Origin: Desulforhopalus vacuolatus
Lineage (GTDB): Bacteria; Desulfobacterota; Desulfobulbia; Desulfobulbales; Desulfocapsaceae
Direction: 5' to 3'
DNA length: 64,000 nucleotides
NCBI RefSeq assembly: GCF_016918505.1
Contig: NZ_JAFFPZ010000005.1
Span: 1-64,000, forward strand
The notes under the pieces are model-generated. The model ran no database searches. It saw nothing but the letters and a program-made list of their open reading frames with translations, and was not told where the DNA came from. The position numbers and the translations under genes are program-made. Positions 18,043-27,436 of the stretch are shown piece after piece. How positions within the stretch are numbered: the first letter of the stretch is position 1; each line of letters starts with the position of its first letter.

Positions 18043-18963
18043 ATGAAGAACAATTCTAAAATCGAACAAAAAGCATTAATATTTTCAATGCTCAGTATTG
18101 TAGCTTTTGTCTTCCTTAGTCTGGGTTTTGCACTCTTTACGCGCTCAGAATCGATACTGTTTGATGGTATATATTCACTTATTTCTTTTAGTATCGTTTT
18201 CCTGACTCTGAAGGTTTCTCAGCTGGCGGTTAAACCAGATGACGATGCTTTCCATTTTGGCTATACGCAATTCGAACCATTAATTAATGTATTCAAATCT
18301 GTTTTTATAATTACAGCCTGTATATACGCAGTTTTTGGCGCGGTAAAAACAATAGTTAATGGCGGGAACCATATTGATATGGGAGCCCCCATTATTTATG
18401 CAGCAATTGCTGCTGTGGGAAGTTTTTTCATAGCTTTTTACCTCTGGAAGAAAGCAAAAAAGTGTCGCTCAGGGTTACTCAAGGTTGAGGCTATGGAGTG
18501 GGGCGTTGATGCCATGCTGAGCTTGGGTCTCTTTTTGGGATTTACAATAGCACTGTTTTTACAGCAGGGACCGTGGAATTACCTGGTCCCTTATGTTGAC
18601 CCTGTCATGTTAATTGTCATCGCCATTATTGCAGTGCCAATACCGCTAAAAATATTATTCAGTAATATGCGTGAAGTTCTCTATATGGCTCCACCTGAAC
18701 CTTTTTTAAATGAACTGGAAAAGCAACTGGATGATGCAACAAAGGACATTCCTTTAAATGATTATGAATTTAGGGTGGTGAAGCATGGTCGCAATACCTT
18801 CGTGCTTGTACATTTGATGGTGTCAGACGATTTTCATTTTAATACAGTCGCTGATTTAGACCGTATTCGTGAAAAAATTGAGACCAGGATATTAGCTTTT
18901 AATCCTGAAATTGTAATGGAAATTCTTTTTATAAAAGATAAGGTCTGGGCAGAATTAAGGTAA
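18043..18963 (+). CDS. Cation diffusion facilitator family transporter
   Basis: The 306-residue protein has about six membrane segments and a C-terminal cytoplasmic domain, as in zinc/iron/manganese-exporting CDF proteins. Family positions visible are the aspartate of LFDGIYSLISF, FHFGYTQFEP in the loop after the second segment, and VDAMLS with its aspartate in the fifth segment. The C-terminal domain ends at KDKVWAELR. It exports divalent metal ions in exchange for protons in known relatives; the metal is not predictable. The ribosome binding site (GAGGAAG) is well placed. The gene has lower GC than its neighbours. Confidence 0.85.
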   Translation: MKNNSKIEQKALIFSMLSIVAFVFLSLGFALFTRSESILFDGIYSLISFSIVFLTLKVSQLAVKPDDDAFHFGYTQFEPLINVFKSVFIITACIYAVFGAVKTIVNGGNHIDMGAPIIYAAIAAVGSFFIAFYLWKKAKKCRSGLLKVEAMEWGVDAMLSLGLFLGFTIALFLQQGPWNYLVPYVDPVMLIVIAIIAVPIPLKILFSNMREVLYMAPPEPFLNELEKQLDDATKDIPLNDYEFRVVKHGRNTFVLVHLMVSDDFHFNTVADLDRIREKIETRILAFNPEIVMEILFIKDKVWAELR

Positions 18964-19780
18964 AAAATGAATAAATTGGTATGTGATAATGTTGAAACCT
19001 CAGGATGAAGCGTAAAAACGGAACTGAGTCTCAAGGTGCCCTCAAGAAGTCGATTATCGACCATAATTGGGGGAGATTCTGCGGTATTTGGAAGCCAAAA
19101 AAAGCGTACGTGGTAGCGAATTTCTACCCGTAATCCTTATAACACCAGCAGGCCCCCTCGAAGTAATTCACGCAAAAAAATGCGTGATAACGAAGGAATA
19201 GCACTTTTCAGGTCGGGGAAGAGGTCCACCAGCTGGAATGGATTTTTTGCCGGGGCGACCCGTATTTTTTCCATGGGGAGCACAAAGCAACCTGAACGGG
19301 AACAACCTCTCAAGGTGAAGGCAGACTGGTCAGAATTCTTGAGATAGGTGTTGCATTCTTTTTTCTTTATTTGTATCTGCCTTCAGATTTACCTTCACCG
19401 CTGACAAAAATCGAATGGTCTCTCGTTGGGGGGGGTACCTGGTGTTATACTCTCTCTTGTTCAATCTATCGACAACGGAAGAAAAGGTGTAACTTCAGAA
19501 GAGATTGACTATCAGATGTTTGGTCATAAATATAAAAGCTTTCAGCTTACCAGTCAGTTGGCTGGTAGAGATATCATCGCGAGAGAAAATCTCTGTTTAC
19601 AGGAAAATTCATCTCACGGTATGGTAGAAGGGATCCTGGAGAATAAGACTGGCCGCGCTTCTCTCCCGCAGGGAACACTCGCAACGCTGCAGAGGTTGAC
19701 GAGATTGCCTGCGGGGGAGATCAGTGTGGCTGAGTTTTTTTACAGTCCAGGATGCGAATAATTTCACATGGAGATTTAAA
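18964..19780. other. Long intergenic region before gabT
   Basis: About 800 bases without a convincing gene. There are scraps similar to MITE ends (TCTCAAGGTGCCCTC near 19028). An 111-codon frame at 19426-19761 has no ribosome binding site or recognisable family and contains a G8 start region, so it was not called. Some of this may be a decayed gene. The promoter for gabT should lie at its right end. Confidence 0.4.
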
Positions 19781-21031
19781 ATGGATACATCCAGTAACGC
19801 GGCTATTGAGGCTGTTCGCGAGAATGTTTTTTCCAAAGGGTACAGCTGTAGTACCAGGGCATTTATCGCCAAAGCTAAAGGTTCCATTCTCACAGATGTT
19901 GAGGGGAATGAAATTATCGATTTCGCTGGTGGCATCGGCGTCATGAACCTCGGGCACAGCCATCCGAAAGTCGTTGCAGCACTGAAAGAGCAGGCGGAAA
20001 ATTTTACCCATACCTGTTTTATGGTCAGTCCTTACGCCAATGCCGTTGAGCTGGCTGAGCGACTTACTCAAGTCACTCCCGGAAATTTTGCGAAGAAAGT
20101 TGTTTTCGTCAACTCCGGTGCCGAGGCCGTGGAAAATGCGGTGAAGATTGCCCGTGCGTATACGAAACGGCCGGCAGTTGTTGTTTTTGACAGGGCTTAT
20201 CACGGACGTACCAGTTTGACCATGGCCATGACCGCCAAAGTGAAGCCCTATAAATGGAATTTCGGTCCCTATTCCCCCGAGGTGTATCGTGCTCCTTACG
20301 GTGACATGGACGCACTGAAAAACTATTTCCTCACCGGAATTGATCCCGAAAGTGTGGCCTGTATGGTCATTGAAGGGGTGCAGGGTGAGGGTGGTTTTAT
20401 TATTCCGGAAGATAAAAATTATTTCAAAGAACTGCATGCCTTCTGTAAAGAGAACGGCATTGTCTTTGTGGTTGATGAAATCCAGAGTGGATATGGTCGC
20501 ACTGGTAAAATGTACGCTATTGAAAACTGGGGTGTAGAACCGGATTTGATCACTACCGCTAAAAGTATCGCTGTCGGGATGCCGCTGTCAGCGGTTGTCG
20601 GTCGTGCGGAGATCATGGATTCCGTACATCCCGGTGGCCTTGGCGGAACCTATGGGGCCAACCCGATGGCCTGTGCCGCTGCCCTTGCGGTACTTGATGC
20701 CTATGAGGAAGAACATGTGCTTGATCAGGCTGTTGAGCTTGGTAAAAAACTCACCGCAACCATTGAAAAATGGTGTAAAGATATCTCCATTGTCGGGGAG
20801 ATTCGCGGTATTGGTTCCATGCGTGGTTTTACCATGCAGGATGCCGATGGCACTCCAGCTCCCGACAAGGTTAAAGCTCTCATTGCATACTGCTGGGATC
20901 ATGGTCTCCTGGTCATTAACTGCGGGATCAAAGGTGATGTTATCCGTATGTTGATGCCGCTGACCATTGAAGATGATGTACTGCAAAAAGGTCTTGGTAT
21001 TATAGAAGCCGGTCTCAAAGAGTTATCCTGA
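19781..21031 (+). CDS. gabT: 4-aminobutyrate aminotransferase (class III)
   Basis: The 416-residue PLP enzyme transfers the amino group of 4-aminobutyrate (or a similar omega-amine) to 2-oxoglutarate, giving succinate semialdehyde. The class III pattern is complete: NSGAEAVENAVKIAR, the DEIQSGYGRTG aspartate loop, and the PLP lysine in TTAKSIAVGMPLSAVVGR. The start ATG (MDTSSNAAIE) is chosen over an upstream frame extension because family members begin here. It is followed by the aldehyde oxidoreductase gene in the same direction. With patA downstream, it fits a putrescine-to-succinate route. Confidence 0.9.
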   Translation: MDTSSNAAIEAVRENVFSKGYSCSTRAFIAKAKGSILTDVEGNEIIDFAGGIGVMNLGHSHPKVVAALKEQAENFTHTCFMVSPYANAVELAERLTQVTPGNFAKKVVFVNSGAEAVENAVKIARAYTKRPAVVVFDRAYHGRTSLTMAMTAKVKPYKWNFGPYSPEVYRAPYGDMDALKNYFLTGIDPESVACMVIEGVQGEGGFIIPEDKNYFKELHAFCKENGIVFVVDEIQSGYGRTGKMYAIENWGVEPDLITTAKSIAVGMPLSAVVGRAEIMDSVHPGGLGGTYGANPMACAAALAVLDAYEEEHVLDQAVELGKKLTATIEKWCKDISIVGEIRGIGSMRGFTMQDADGTPAPDKVKALIAYCWDHGLLVINCGIKGDVIRMLMPLTIEDDVLQKGLGIIEAGLKELS

Positions 21032-21043
21032 TTTTTTCCTTTT

Positions 21044-21076
21044 CCTCCCGTGTCTGAGTTCTTCAGACGCGGGAGG
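21044..21076 (+). terminator. Stem-loop after gabT
   Basis: An inverted repeat CCTCCCGTGTCTGA / TCAGACGCGGGAGG forms a long stem with a short loop 13 bases after the gabT stop. No T run follows, so it may be an attenuator or RNA-stabilising hairpin rather than an intrinsic terminator. The remaining intergenic DNA to 21363 shows nothing else. Confidence 0.5.
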
Positions 21077-21363
21077 TCCTGCCCGTTGCTTCGCATTCTC
21101 TCATCTTCCCTCTTCCCGTTTTTATGCGGATGGTGAACACTCCCCGCCGCCTGTTGTTGAGGTTGCTGCCTCTGCTTTTTTTCACGAATACCTTGTCGGG
21201 TCAATCTTTGAAGCGCTTGAATTTTTTGCGAAAACTGGTTAATTCGTTACCGATAACTTCTTTATTTGTAACAGGTCTGGAAGAAATTGTTTTGTCTGTT
21301 GCTTGTCAATTGCTGCCCTGTCCAGGGCGTTAATACCTCTTCAAACTCAAAGGAAAACAGATT

Positions 21364-24150
21364 ATGTGTGACACCCATGAAAGCTGTCCAGCTCCAGAAA
21401 AAGATGAAACAAGACAACGTGTTTATCAGAAGAAAGAACTGACAGTTAATGGTTTGAAACAGATGGTCATCGTCGATGGCGAAGATCGTCTGGTGGATGT
21501 CATTCGTTCCCAGCTTGGACTGACCGGCACAAAAGTCGGATGCCGGGCGGGACAGTGCGGTCTCTGCTCCATTATCCTTGACGGTCAGGTGAAACGCTCC
21601 TGCCTGATCAAGATGAAAACGGTTGCCGATGGTGCTGATATTATCACCATTGAGGGTCTTGGCGATCCGGAAAATCTCCACCCTCTGCAGGCAGCCTGGA
21701 TAAAATATGGCGGGGCGCAGTGCGGGGTCTGTACCCCGGGATTCATTGTTTCAGCCAAAGGGCTGCTTGATGAAAATACAGATCCTACCCGGGAAGAGGT
21801 ACGGGAGTGGTTTAAAAAGAAACGGAATGCCTGCCGCTGCACCGGCTACAAACCACTGGTGGATGCCGTTATGGCCGCAGCGAAGGTGATGCGCGGAGAA
21901 CTCACCGTGCAGGATCTGCTCTGGGACTTCAAAGAGGGCGAGAGTCTTCTCGGCAGTTACGCCCCGCGCCCCTCGGCGGTGGCCAAGGTGACCGGCCGCT
22001 GGGACTTTGGTGCTGACCTTGGTCTGAAGCTGCCGGCGGAGACCCTCCAGCTCGCACTGGTGCAGGCGGAAGTCTCCCATGCCAATATTCTCTCCATTGA
22101 TACCAGTGAAGCATTGAAGATGCCCGGGGTTGAGCGGGTTCTTACGGCAAAGGATGTTAAGGGAACCAACCGTATCAACGGCATGGCAATGATGCCGGGC
22201 AACAAATGCGATGGCTTCGACCGCCCCATCATCTGTGATAAAAAGGTGTTCATGTATGGTGATGTCATGGCCATCGTTTGCGCCGATACCGGGGAGCACG
22301 CAAAGGCTGCTGCCAGTAAAGTAAAGGTGGAACTGGAAGAACTGCCCGCCTATATGAATGCGCAGGAGGCGATGGCAGACGACGCCATCGAGATTCATCC
22401 CGGTGTTCCCAATACCTACTATGAACTGCCCCTGGTAAAAGGAGCGGAGACTGCGCCATTGATGGAGGACGCAGACTTCAGTGCAGCGGCGCACTACTAT
22501 ACCTCGCGTCAGCCTCACCTCGTACTTGAACCGGACGTTGGCTTTTCCTACTATGACGAGGAGGGTCGTCTTACCATCCAGTCAAAAAGCATCTGCCTCT
22601 TCCTGCATATCGACATGCTCTATGAAGCACTCGGGGTGAAGCAGGATCAGATGCGCATCATTCAAAATAATATGGGCAGTACCTTCGGCTATAAGTTGAG
22701 CCCGACCAATGAAGGCTATCTCGGTGTGGCCACCATGGCAACCGGTCGCCCCTGTTATCTTGAATTTGATATGAAGCAGACCATTACCTATACCGGGAAA
22801 CGGTCACCGACTCATGTTGATATAAAGATGGGTGCCGATAAAGATGGAATGATCAAGGCGATGGAGTATCAGCATATCTTTGACCACGGTGCGTATTCTG
22901 AATGGGGTGACCTGATCTTGTTCAAAGGGAACAGCTTTATTGGTGCCGGATACAATATCGACAATATTCGTGGATACGGCAGACTTGTCTGTACCAACCA
23001 TGCCTACGGCACTGCCTTCCGTGCCTATGGTTCACCTCAGGCGTTGTTTGCCAGTGAGTGCATGGTGGATGAGCTGGCGGTGAAGATGGGGATGGATCCT
23101 CTGGAGTTCCGTTATAAAAACGTCTATCGGCCTGGTTCCACCACGCCCCTCGGCTGTTCGCCGTTGACGTTTTCTCTGCCGGAGATGATTGACTGGCTGC
23201 GTCCGAAGTATCAGGCGGCTCTGGAAAAGGCGAAGCAGAATTCCACTGCCGATAAAAAATGCGGTGTGGGCGTCTCCCTTGCCACCTACTCTGTGGGCGG
23301 AGACTTTGAAGATGCCTCCGAGGCCTGGGTTGAACTTCAGGCGGACGGCGGTGTCGTGGTCTATAACTGCTGGCAGGATCACGGGCAGGGGGCCGACATG
23401 GGAACCCTGACCATTATTCATGAGGCGCTGCGTCCCCTTGGAATCCCCGTGGAGAAGATCAAATTTATCTTGAATGATACAGCCACCGCTCCGGATGGCG
23501 GACTTTCGGCAGGAAGTCGCGGACAGGTCTATTTCGGCAGTGCCATGAAAGACGCCTGTGATAAAATGCTTGACGCCATGCGCAAAGATGACGGCAGCTT
23601 CCTCAGTTACGATGAGATGGTGGCTGAAGGAAAAGATCTCCTCTATAAAGGGGAATTCTCCACCACTGAATTCTGCACCATGATTGATGAGAAGACCTCG
23701 CAATGTAATCCCATCGCAATGTATATGTATGGCATGATAATGTCCGAGGTGGTTGTTGACATCAACACCGGCAGGACTGAAGTGAAGAAGATGACCATGG
23801 CCATTGATGTCGGCAAGGTTATCAATAAAAACTCTGTTGATGGTCAGATGATGGGTGGCCTGGCCCAGGGGGTTGGATTTGCTCTCAGTGAGAATTTTGA
23901 AGATCTGAGCAAACATACCGATCTTCTCCGCTGTGGTCTGCCTTACAGTACAGATATTCCAGATGAGTTTGAACTGGAATATTTTGAAACTCCACGGGAA
24001 AACGGGCCGTTCGGGGCCTCCGGAGCGGGCGAGTTGCCTCTCTCCTCTCCCCATGCCTCTATCATGAATGCCATCGCCAATGCGACCGGTGTGCGGGTGC
24101 GGGAACTGCCTGCCACGCCGGACAAGGTGCTGGCGGCCTTGAAGGGATAA
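21364..24150 (+). CDS. mop: Molybdenum-containing aldehyde oxidoreductase (xanthine oxidase family)
   Basis: The 928-residue single-chain enzyme oxidises aldehydes to carboxylic acids using molybdopterin and two [2Fe-2S] clusters, like Mop of Desulfovibrio gigas. A plant-type ferredoxin domain (CRAGQCGLCS, then a fourth cysteine in KRSCLIKM) and a four-helix cluster domain (CGVCTPGF, CRCTGYKP) come first. The large molybdopterin domains follow, with the catalytic glutamate in GASGAGELP near the C-terminus. There is no FAD domain, as in Mop, so electrons probably go to flavodoxin or ferredoxin. Placed between gabT and patA, likely substrates are 4-aminobutyraldehyde or succinate semialdehyde, but this is inference. 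Confidence 0.93.
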   Translation: MCDTHESCPAPEKDETRQRVYQKKELTVNGLKQMVIVDGEDRLVDVIRSQLGLTGTKVGCRAGQCGLCSIILDGQVKRSCLIKMKTVADGADIITIEGLGDPENLHPLQAAWIKYGGAQCGVCTPGFIVSAKGLLDENTDPTREEVREWFKKKRNACRCTGYKPLVDAVMAAAKVMRGELTVQDLLWDFKEGESLLGSYAPRPSAVAKVTGRWDFGADLGLKLPAETLQLALVQAEVSHANILSIDTSEALKMPGVERVLTAKDVKGTNRINGMAMMPGNKCDGFDRPIICDKKVFMYGDVMAIVCADTGEHAKAAASKVKVELEELPAYMNAQEAMADDAIEIHPGVPNTYYELPLVKGAETAPLMEDADFSAAAHYYTSRQPHLVLEPDVGFSYYDEEGRLTIQSKSICLFLHIDMLYEALGVKQDQMRIIQNNMGSTFGYKLSPTNEGYLGVATMATGRPCYLEFDMKQTITYTGKRSPTHVDIKMGADKDGMIKAMEYQHIFDHGAYSEWGDLILFKGNSFIGAGYNIDNIRGYGRLVCTNHAYGTAFRAYGSPQALFASECMVDELAVKMGMDPLEFRYKNVYRPGSTTPLGCSPLTFSLPEMIDWLRPKYQAALEKAKQNSTADKKCGVGVSLATYSVGGDFEDASEAWVELQADGGVVVYNCWQDHGQGADMGTLTIIHEALRPLGIPVEKIKFILNDTATAPDGGLSAGSRGQVYFGSAMKDACDKMLDAMRKDDGSFLSYDEMVAEGKDLLYKGEFSTTEFCTMIDEKTSQCNPIAMYMYGMIMSEVVVDINTGRTEVKKMTMAIDVGKVINKNSVDGQMMGGLAQGVGFALSENFEDLSKHTDLLRCGLPYSTDIPDEFELEYFETPRENGPFGASGAGELPLSSPHASIMNAIANATGVRVRELPATPDKVLAALKG

Positions 24151-24157
24151 GGTCCTG

Positions 24158-24197
24158 AAAAATCCATCTCTCGGAGTTTCTCGGGAGATGGATTTTT
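24158..24197 (+). terminator. Rho-independent terminator after mop
   Basis: AAAAATCCATCTC and GAGATGGATTTTT form a perfect stem ending in a T run seven bases after the mop stop. Its symmetry lets it act on both strands. Confidence 0.85.
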
Positions 24198-24253
24198 GCT
24201 TCAAGGTTCCCCAATGTCCTTTTAAATGCCCTGTGGGGCGAGGAATGCCTGGT

Positions 24254-24730
24254 ATGAAAATTGATGCAACGGACGCCACTATTCTCAAGCTGCTGCAAAA
24301 AAATGGCAGAATGTCCAACACGGAGATAGCCCGCCTGAGCGGAGTGTCGGAAAACACCGTCCGCTACCGCCTGCAGAAGCTGCTGAAAAGTGATTTCTTT
24401 CAGATTGTCGGCATTGTTGATCCACTCAAACTGGGCAACGGTCTTGAAGGGACAATTCGCCTCAAAGTAGATATAAAACATCTCCGTGAAGTGGGTTCTT
24501 TCCTCTCTTCACTGCCACAACTTTTCTATGTTGCCCGGGTCTCTGGCAGCGCAGATTTTGAGGCGTCCTTCTTTGTTAGAGGCATGAGCGAGGCGAGGGC
24601 GCTGATTGACCATATCAACGCCGAAGAGGGGGTGGTGGATACCGATATGGTTATGGTTCTTGAGTATGTGAAAGAACGCTACGACTATGGTGAGTATGAA
24701 CTCCATCCTTCAGAAGACAGCTCTGAGTAA
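24254..24730 (+). CDS. Lrp/AsnC-family transcriptional regulator
   Basis: The protein (158 residues from MKIDATD; an ATG nine bases upstream is also possible) has an N-terminal winged helix-turn-helix (ILKLLQKNGRMSNTEIARLSGVSENTVRYRLQ is the region, residues about 8-40) and a C-terminal RAM ligand-binding domain. The preferred ATG has an AGGA box at the right distance. Such proteins sense amino acids or related metabolites and control nearby catabolic genes. A motif shared by the promoters at 24866 and 27051 is a candidate target. Confidence 0.85.
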   Translation: MKIDATDATILKLLQKNGRMSNTEIARLSGVSENTVRYRLQKLLKSDFFQIVGIVDPLKLGNGLEGTIRLKVDIKHLREVGSFLSSLPQLFYVARVSGSADFEASFFVRGMSEARALIDHINAEEGVVDTDMVMVLEYVKERYDYGEYELHPSEDSSE

Positions 24731-24865
24731 TTCTCTTTGCTTTTTTCCTCTCGCTGTGTCGTCTCCTCTCTTCTCAATGTGTCGAGTTTTTCTGCATTTT
24801 GCCTGACAAACAAATGTAATAATAATGAGATTTTCATCAGCAGTGCAAATTTATGCGAAAAATAT

Positions 24866-24885
24866 CGAAATTCGCCATAATTTCG
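24866..24885 (+). promoter_or_regulatory. Candidate operator upstream of the first NhaC-like gene
   Basis: An inverted repeat CGAAAT-8-ATTTCG contains the 13-mer CGAAATTCGCCAT. The identical 13-mer occurs at 27051-27063 before patA. Both leaders also share an AATAAAA...CAAAACTGT stretch further down (near 24965 and 27239). The rest of 24731-25146 is AT-rich leader with no gene. Confidence 0.5.
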
Positions 24886-25146
24886 TGATATGAGTGTCAT
24901 TTTGTGTCATCGATGCAAGGAATATTTGATTTTCAGTTTGCTTATTGCATGTTTCCGGTAAATAGAATAAAAAAACAAAACTGTAAGGGCTGTCGTTGAT
25001 AAACACTGGCAGCCTGATTGTAGAAAATGCCTTTTCCTCTGTCTGACGCGCTTTTCAGGCACTCCAGTGATAGCCCGATTTCGGGGAAAGAGGCCTGCTT
25101 CCATACAGGAGCCAACTGTCAAAATATCTGCCAAAGGAGATTTGAG

Positions 25147-25287
25147 TTGACTGGTAAAGAAGTACAGATGCCTGGAGGAAAAACTGGCGGATATCGCCTG
25201 ATCATTGGGGCCGTTGAGAAGGCCTTTTCAGATGTTCCTGTTCCTGCGGAGGGAATCCCCCCTCTGCTGCCTGAAGGAGACTGGTAA
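25147..25287 (+). CDS. Small protein preceding the NhaC-like carrier
   Basis: A 46-residue frame starts with TTG, has an AAGGAG box seven bases upstream, and overlaps the next start codon by one base (TAATG). It is soluble and proline-rich at its C-terminus (VPAEGIPPLLPEGDW). The tight coupling suggests it is translated and related to the carrier, perhaps as a small subunit or leader peptide. No family is recognised and the second carrier gene lacks it. Confidence 0.5.
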   Translation: MTGKEVQMPGGKTGGYRLIIGAVEKAFSDVPVPAEGIPPLLPEGDW

Positions 25288-26813
25288 TGGTTAAAAGAAA
25301 AGTGGAAAATGATGAGGCAGTTGATGAAACGTCAGTTTCTCCTGAATCCCCATATCCTATGGGGCTTCTGCTGTCAAAGAACAAATTTTTCGTCGAGTAT
25401 TCCCTTATTGCCCTCGTTTTTATCATCTCGATTCTCATATCGCCGGATAATAAAGCGGATTTTGGGGTGATATGCTGTATCCCCGCTGCATTTCTTCTCA
25501 CATTTATTCTCGCAACAAAGCGTATTCTTGAAGGTCTGACCCTGGCTTCTCTGCTGGCCTTCATGATGGCTGCCAAGGGCTCTTTCTTCGGTACCATGAA
25601 CGAAAGTCTGCTCAAGGTTATGACCGACGATGACACGCAGTGGCTGTTTATCGTCTGTGGTCTGATGGGTTCTATTATCGCTCTTATTGAGCGCAGCGGT
25701 GGTGCTGAAGCATTTGCCCGCTGGGTATCGAAACGGGCAAAGTCCCGTAAGGGAACCCTGTTGTGGACCTGGCTGCTCGGAGTTGTCATCTTTATTGATG
25801 ACTATCTTAACTCACTGACTGTCGGTGCCTGCATGTCACCGATTACCGACAAACACAAAGTCCCCCGGGAGATGCTGGCCTATGTCGTAGACTCCACCGC
25901 CGCTCCGGTCTGTGTACTGATCCCCATCTCCACCTGGGCTGTGTATATTGGTTCGCTGCTGGAGCAGTCCGGTGCCGCGCCGGAGGGAGGAGGGCTGAAG
26001 TTCTTCATTCAAACTATTCCCTATAACTTTTACGCCTGGGCTGCGGTCCTCATTGTGCCTCTGGTGATTGTTGGTATTATTCCGATTTTCGGGCCGATGA
26101 AGAAGGCTGAACAGCGTGCGGCAGAGACGGGGGTTCTTGCACCTCCAGGCTCTGACAAGATCGATATCCGTGGCGACGTAACCCTCGAGCCCCCTGAGCA
26201 TCCAAAGATTTACAATTTCTTTCTGCCTATTATCGTGTTGATAGCCTCAACAATCTATTTCGATATCGATATGCAGTCGGGGGTCCTCTTCACCGTTGCC
26301 TTCATGTTTCTGCTCTATATTCCGCAGCACCTGTTCTCGCCGGAGGCTTTTTTTGATACCTGTATTACCGGGATCAAACAGATGCTCTTTCCGCTGGTGA
26401 TGGTTATTCTCGCACTGACCTTTGCCGCCGCCAACGAACAGATCGGCTTTCTGCAGTATGTTATCGATTCCGGGACACGTGTAATGACGCCGGAGCTGCT
26501 GCCGCTCTCCATTTTCATTGTCCTCGGGATTACCGAGTTCATCATGGGGTTGAGCTGGGGAATGTACGCTATCGCCATCCCCATCGTTGTTCCACTGGCG
26601 AAATCTCTCGGTGTTGATCCCTATGTGGCTATAGGCGCAGTGTGTTCAGCAGGGGTGTGGGGCTCACACATCTGTTTCTACTCAGATGCGACCATTCTCA
26701 GTTCGGCAGCCTCTGGTTGTGATAATTTCCGCCATGCCATGACGCAGATGCCCTATGGTTTTCTTGGTGCACTTATCACTGCAGGACTGTTCCTTTTCGT
26801 AGGATATTTTTAA
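25287..26813 (+). CDS. NhaC-family Na+/H+ antiporter-like carrier, copy 1
   Basis: The 508-residue protein has about eleven to twelve membrane segments, and resembles the NhaC/ArsB-type ion transporter superfamily. Typical segments are GVVIFIDDYLNSLTVGACMS (about residues 172-191) with its aspartates and VDSTAAPVCVLIPISTWA. Relatives exchange Na+ for protons, or amino acids and amines across the membrane. Here an amine or amino-acid role is suggested by flanking aminotransferases. From about residue 37 it is almost identical at DNA level to the gene at 28892. Confidence 0.85.
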   Translation: MVKRKVENDEAVDETSVSPESPYPMGLLLSKNKFFVEYSLIALVFIISILISPDNKADFGVICCIPAAFLLTFILATKRILEGLTLASLLAFMMAAKGSFFGTMNESLLKVMTDDDTQWLFIVCGLMGSIIALIERSGGAEAFARWVSKRAKSRKGTLLWTWLLGVVIFIDDYLNSLTVGACMSPITDKHKVPREMLAYVVDSTAAPVCVLIPISTWAVYIGSLLEQSGAAPEGGGLKFFIQTIPYNFYAWAAVLIVPLVIVGIIPIFGPMKKAEQRAAETGVLAPPGSDKIDIRGDVTLEPPEHPKIYNFFLPIIVLIASTIYFDIDMQSGVLFTVAFMFLLYIPQHLFSPEAFFDTCITGIKQMLFPLVMVILALTFAAANEQIGFLQYVIDSGTRVMTPELLPLSIFIVLGITEFIMGLSWGMYAIAIPIVVPLAKSLGVDPYVAIGAVCSAGVWGSHICFYSDATILSSAASGCDNFRHAMTQMPYGFLGALITAGLFLFVGYF

Positions 26814-26889
26814 GGAACAGTTTCGCGGACGTCTGGTGATTGAGGGGGTTTCTCCCTGCTCAGCAACCGCACAGGCACAGAAAGAAAAA

Positions 26890-26940
26890 CAGAAGCCGGA
26901 GTCTCCCTGAGGGAAACTCCGGCTTCTGTTTTTTTTCTTT
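26890..26940 (+). terminator. Rho-independent terminator after the first NhaC-like gene
   Basis: CAGAAGCCGGAGT pairs with ACTCCGGCTTCTG around a short loop and is followed by a run of nearly uninterrupted T. The preceding A-rich tract allows bidirectional use. Confidence 0.9.
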
Positions 26941-27050
26941 ATGATTTTATGATCTTCTCTCTGCTGTAATTTTACGTAAAATAGCAGTGGAAAAGTAATT
27001 AAATTACGCCATTTCTCTGCGAAAATTACATTTATTGGCGTGATTTTTAG

Positions 27051-27098
27051 CGAAATTCGCCATGATCGCTTGACAGGCACTTTCTGTTATGTCATATT
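27051..27098 (+). promoter_or_regulatory. Operator and promoter candidate for patA
   Basis: The 13-mer CGAAATTCGCCAT (27051-27063, also at 24866) lies just upstream of a TTGACA box (27070-27075). A CATATT -10-like hexamer follows at 17-base spacing (27093-27098). GGCG (27037) and CGCC (27058) also form a spaced inverted repeat here. The rest of 26941-27436 is AT-rich leader with no gene. Confidence 0.55.
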
Positions 27099-27436
27099 TG
27101 TAACGAATATTAGTTCTGGGGTATGTTTTGTCCCTGTTCCATCCTCAGCAGATTTTTTTCCTGCTGTGTTTCTGCAGCTGCCCAAAAAAAGCATAGATTT
27201 AAACCAATTTTACTCGGAAGATATTTTTTTTAGGGCAGAAAATAAAACAAAACTGTGAAATTGATTGTTTCTGAAGTGCCGTTTTACTCAGGTCGTAAAA
27301 AAACCATCGTTTCTCTGCGTTGCCGCTGGCTTTCAGATTTTCCTGTGAAGCCTCCGCTCCGGCTCGACGAGAGACCAGCTCTCATGCGAATCGTTTGAGA
27401 GCTGTCTATTCAAACACTTACCGAAGGAGATTTCCC

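Noticed and set aside
19426-19761. 111-codon frame before gabT
   Set aside because: No ribosome binding site, no family resemblance, and it overlaps the expected gabT promoter.
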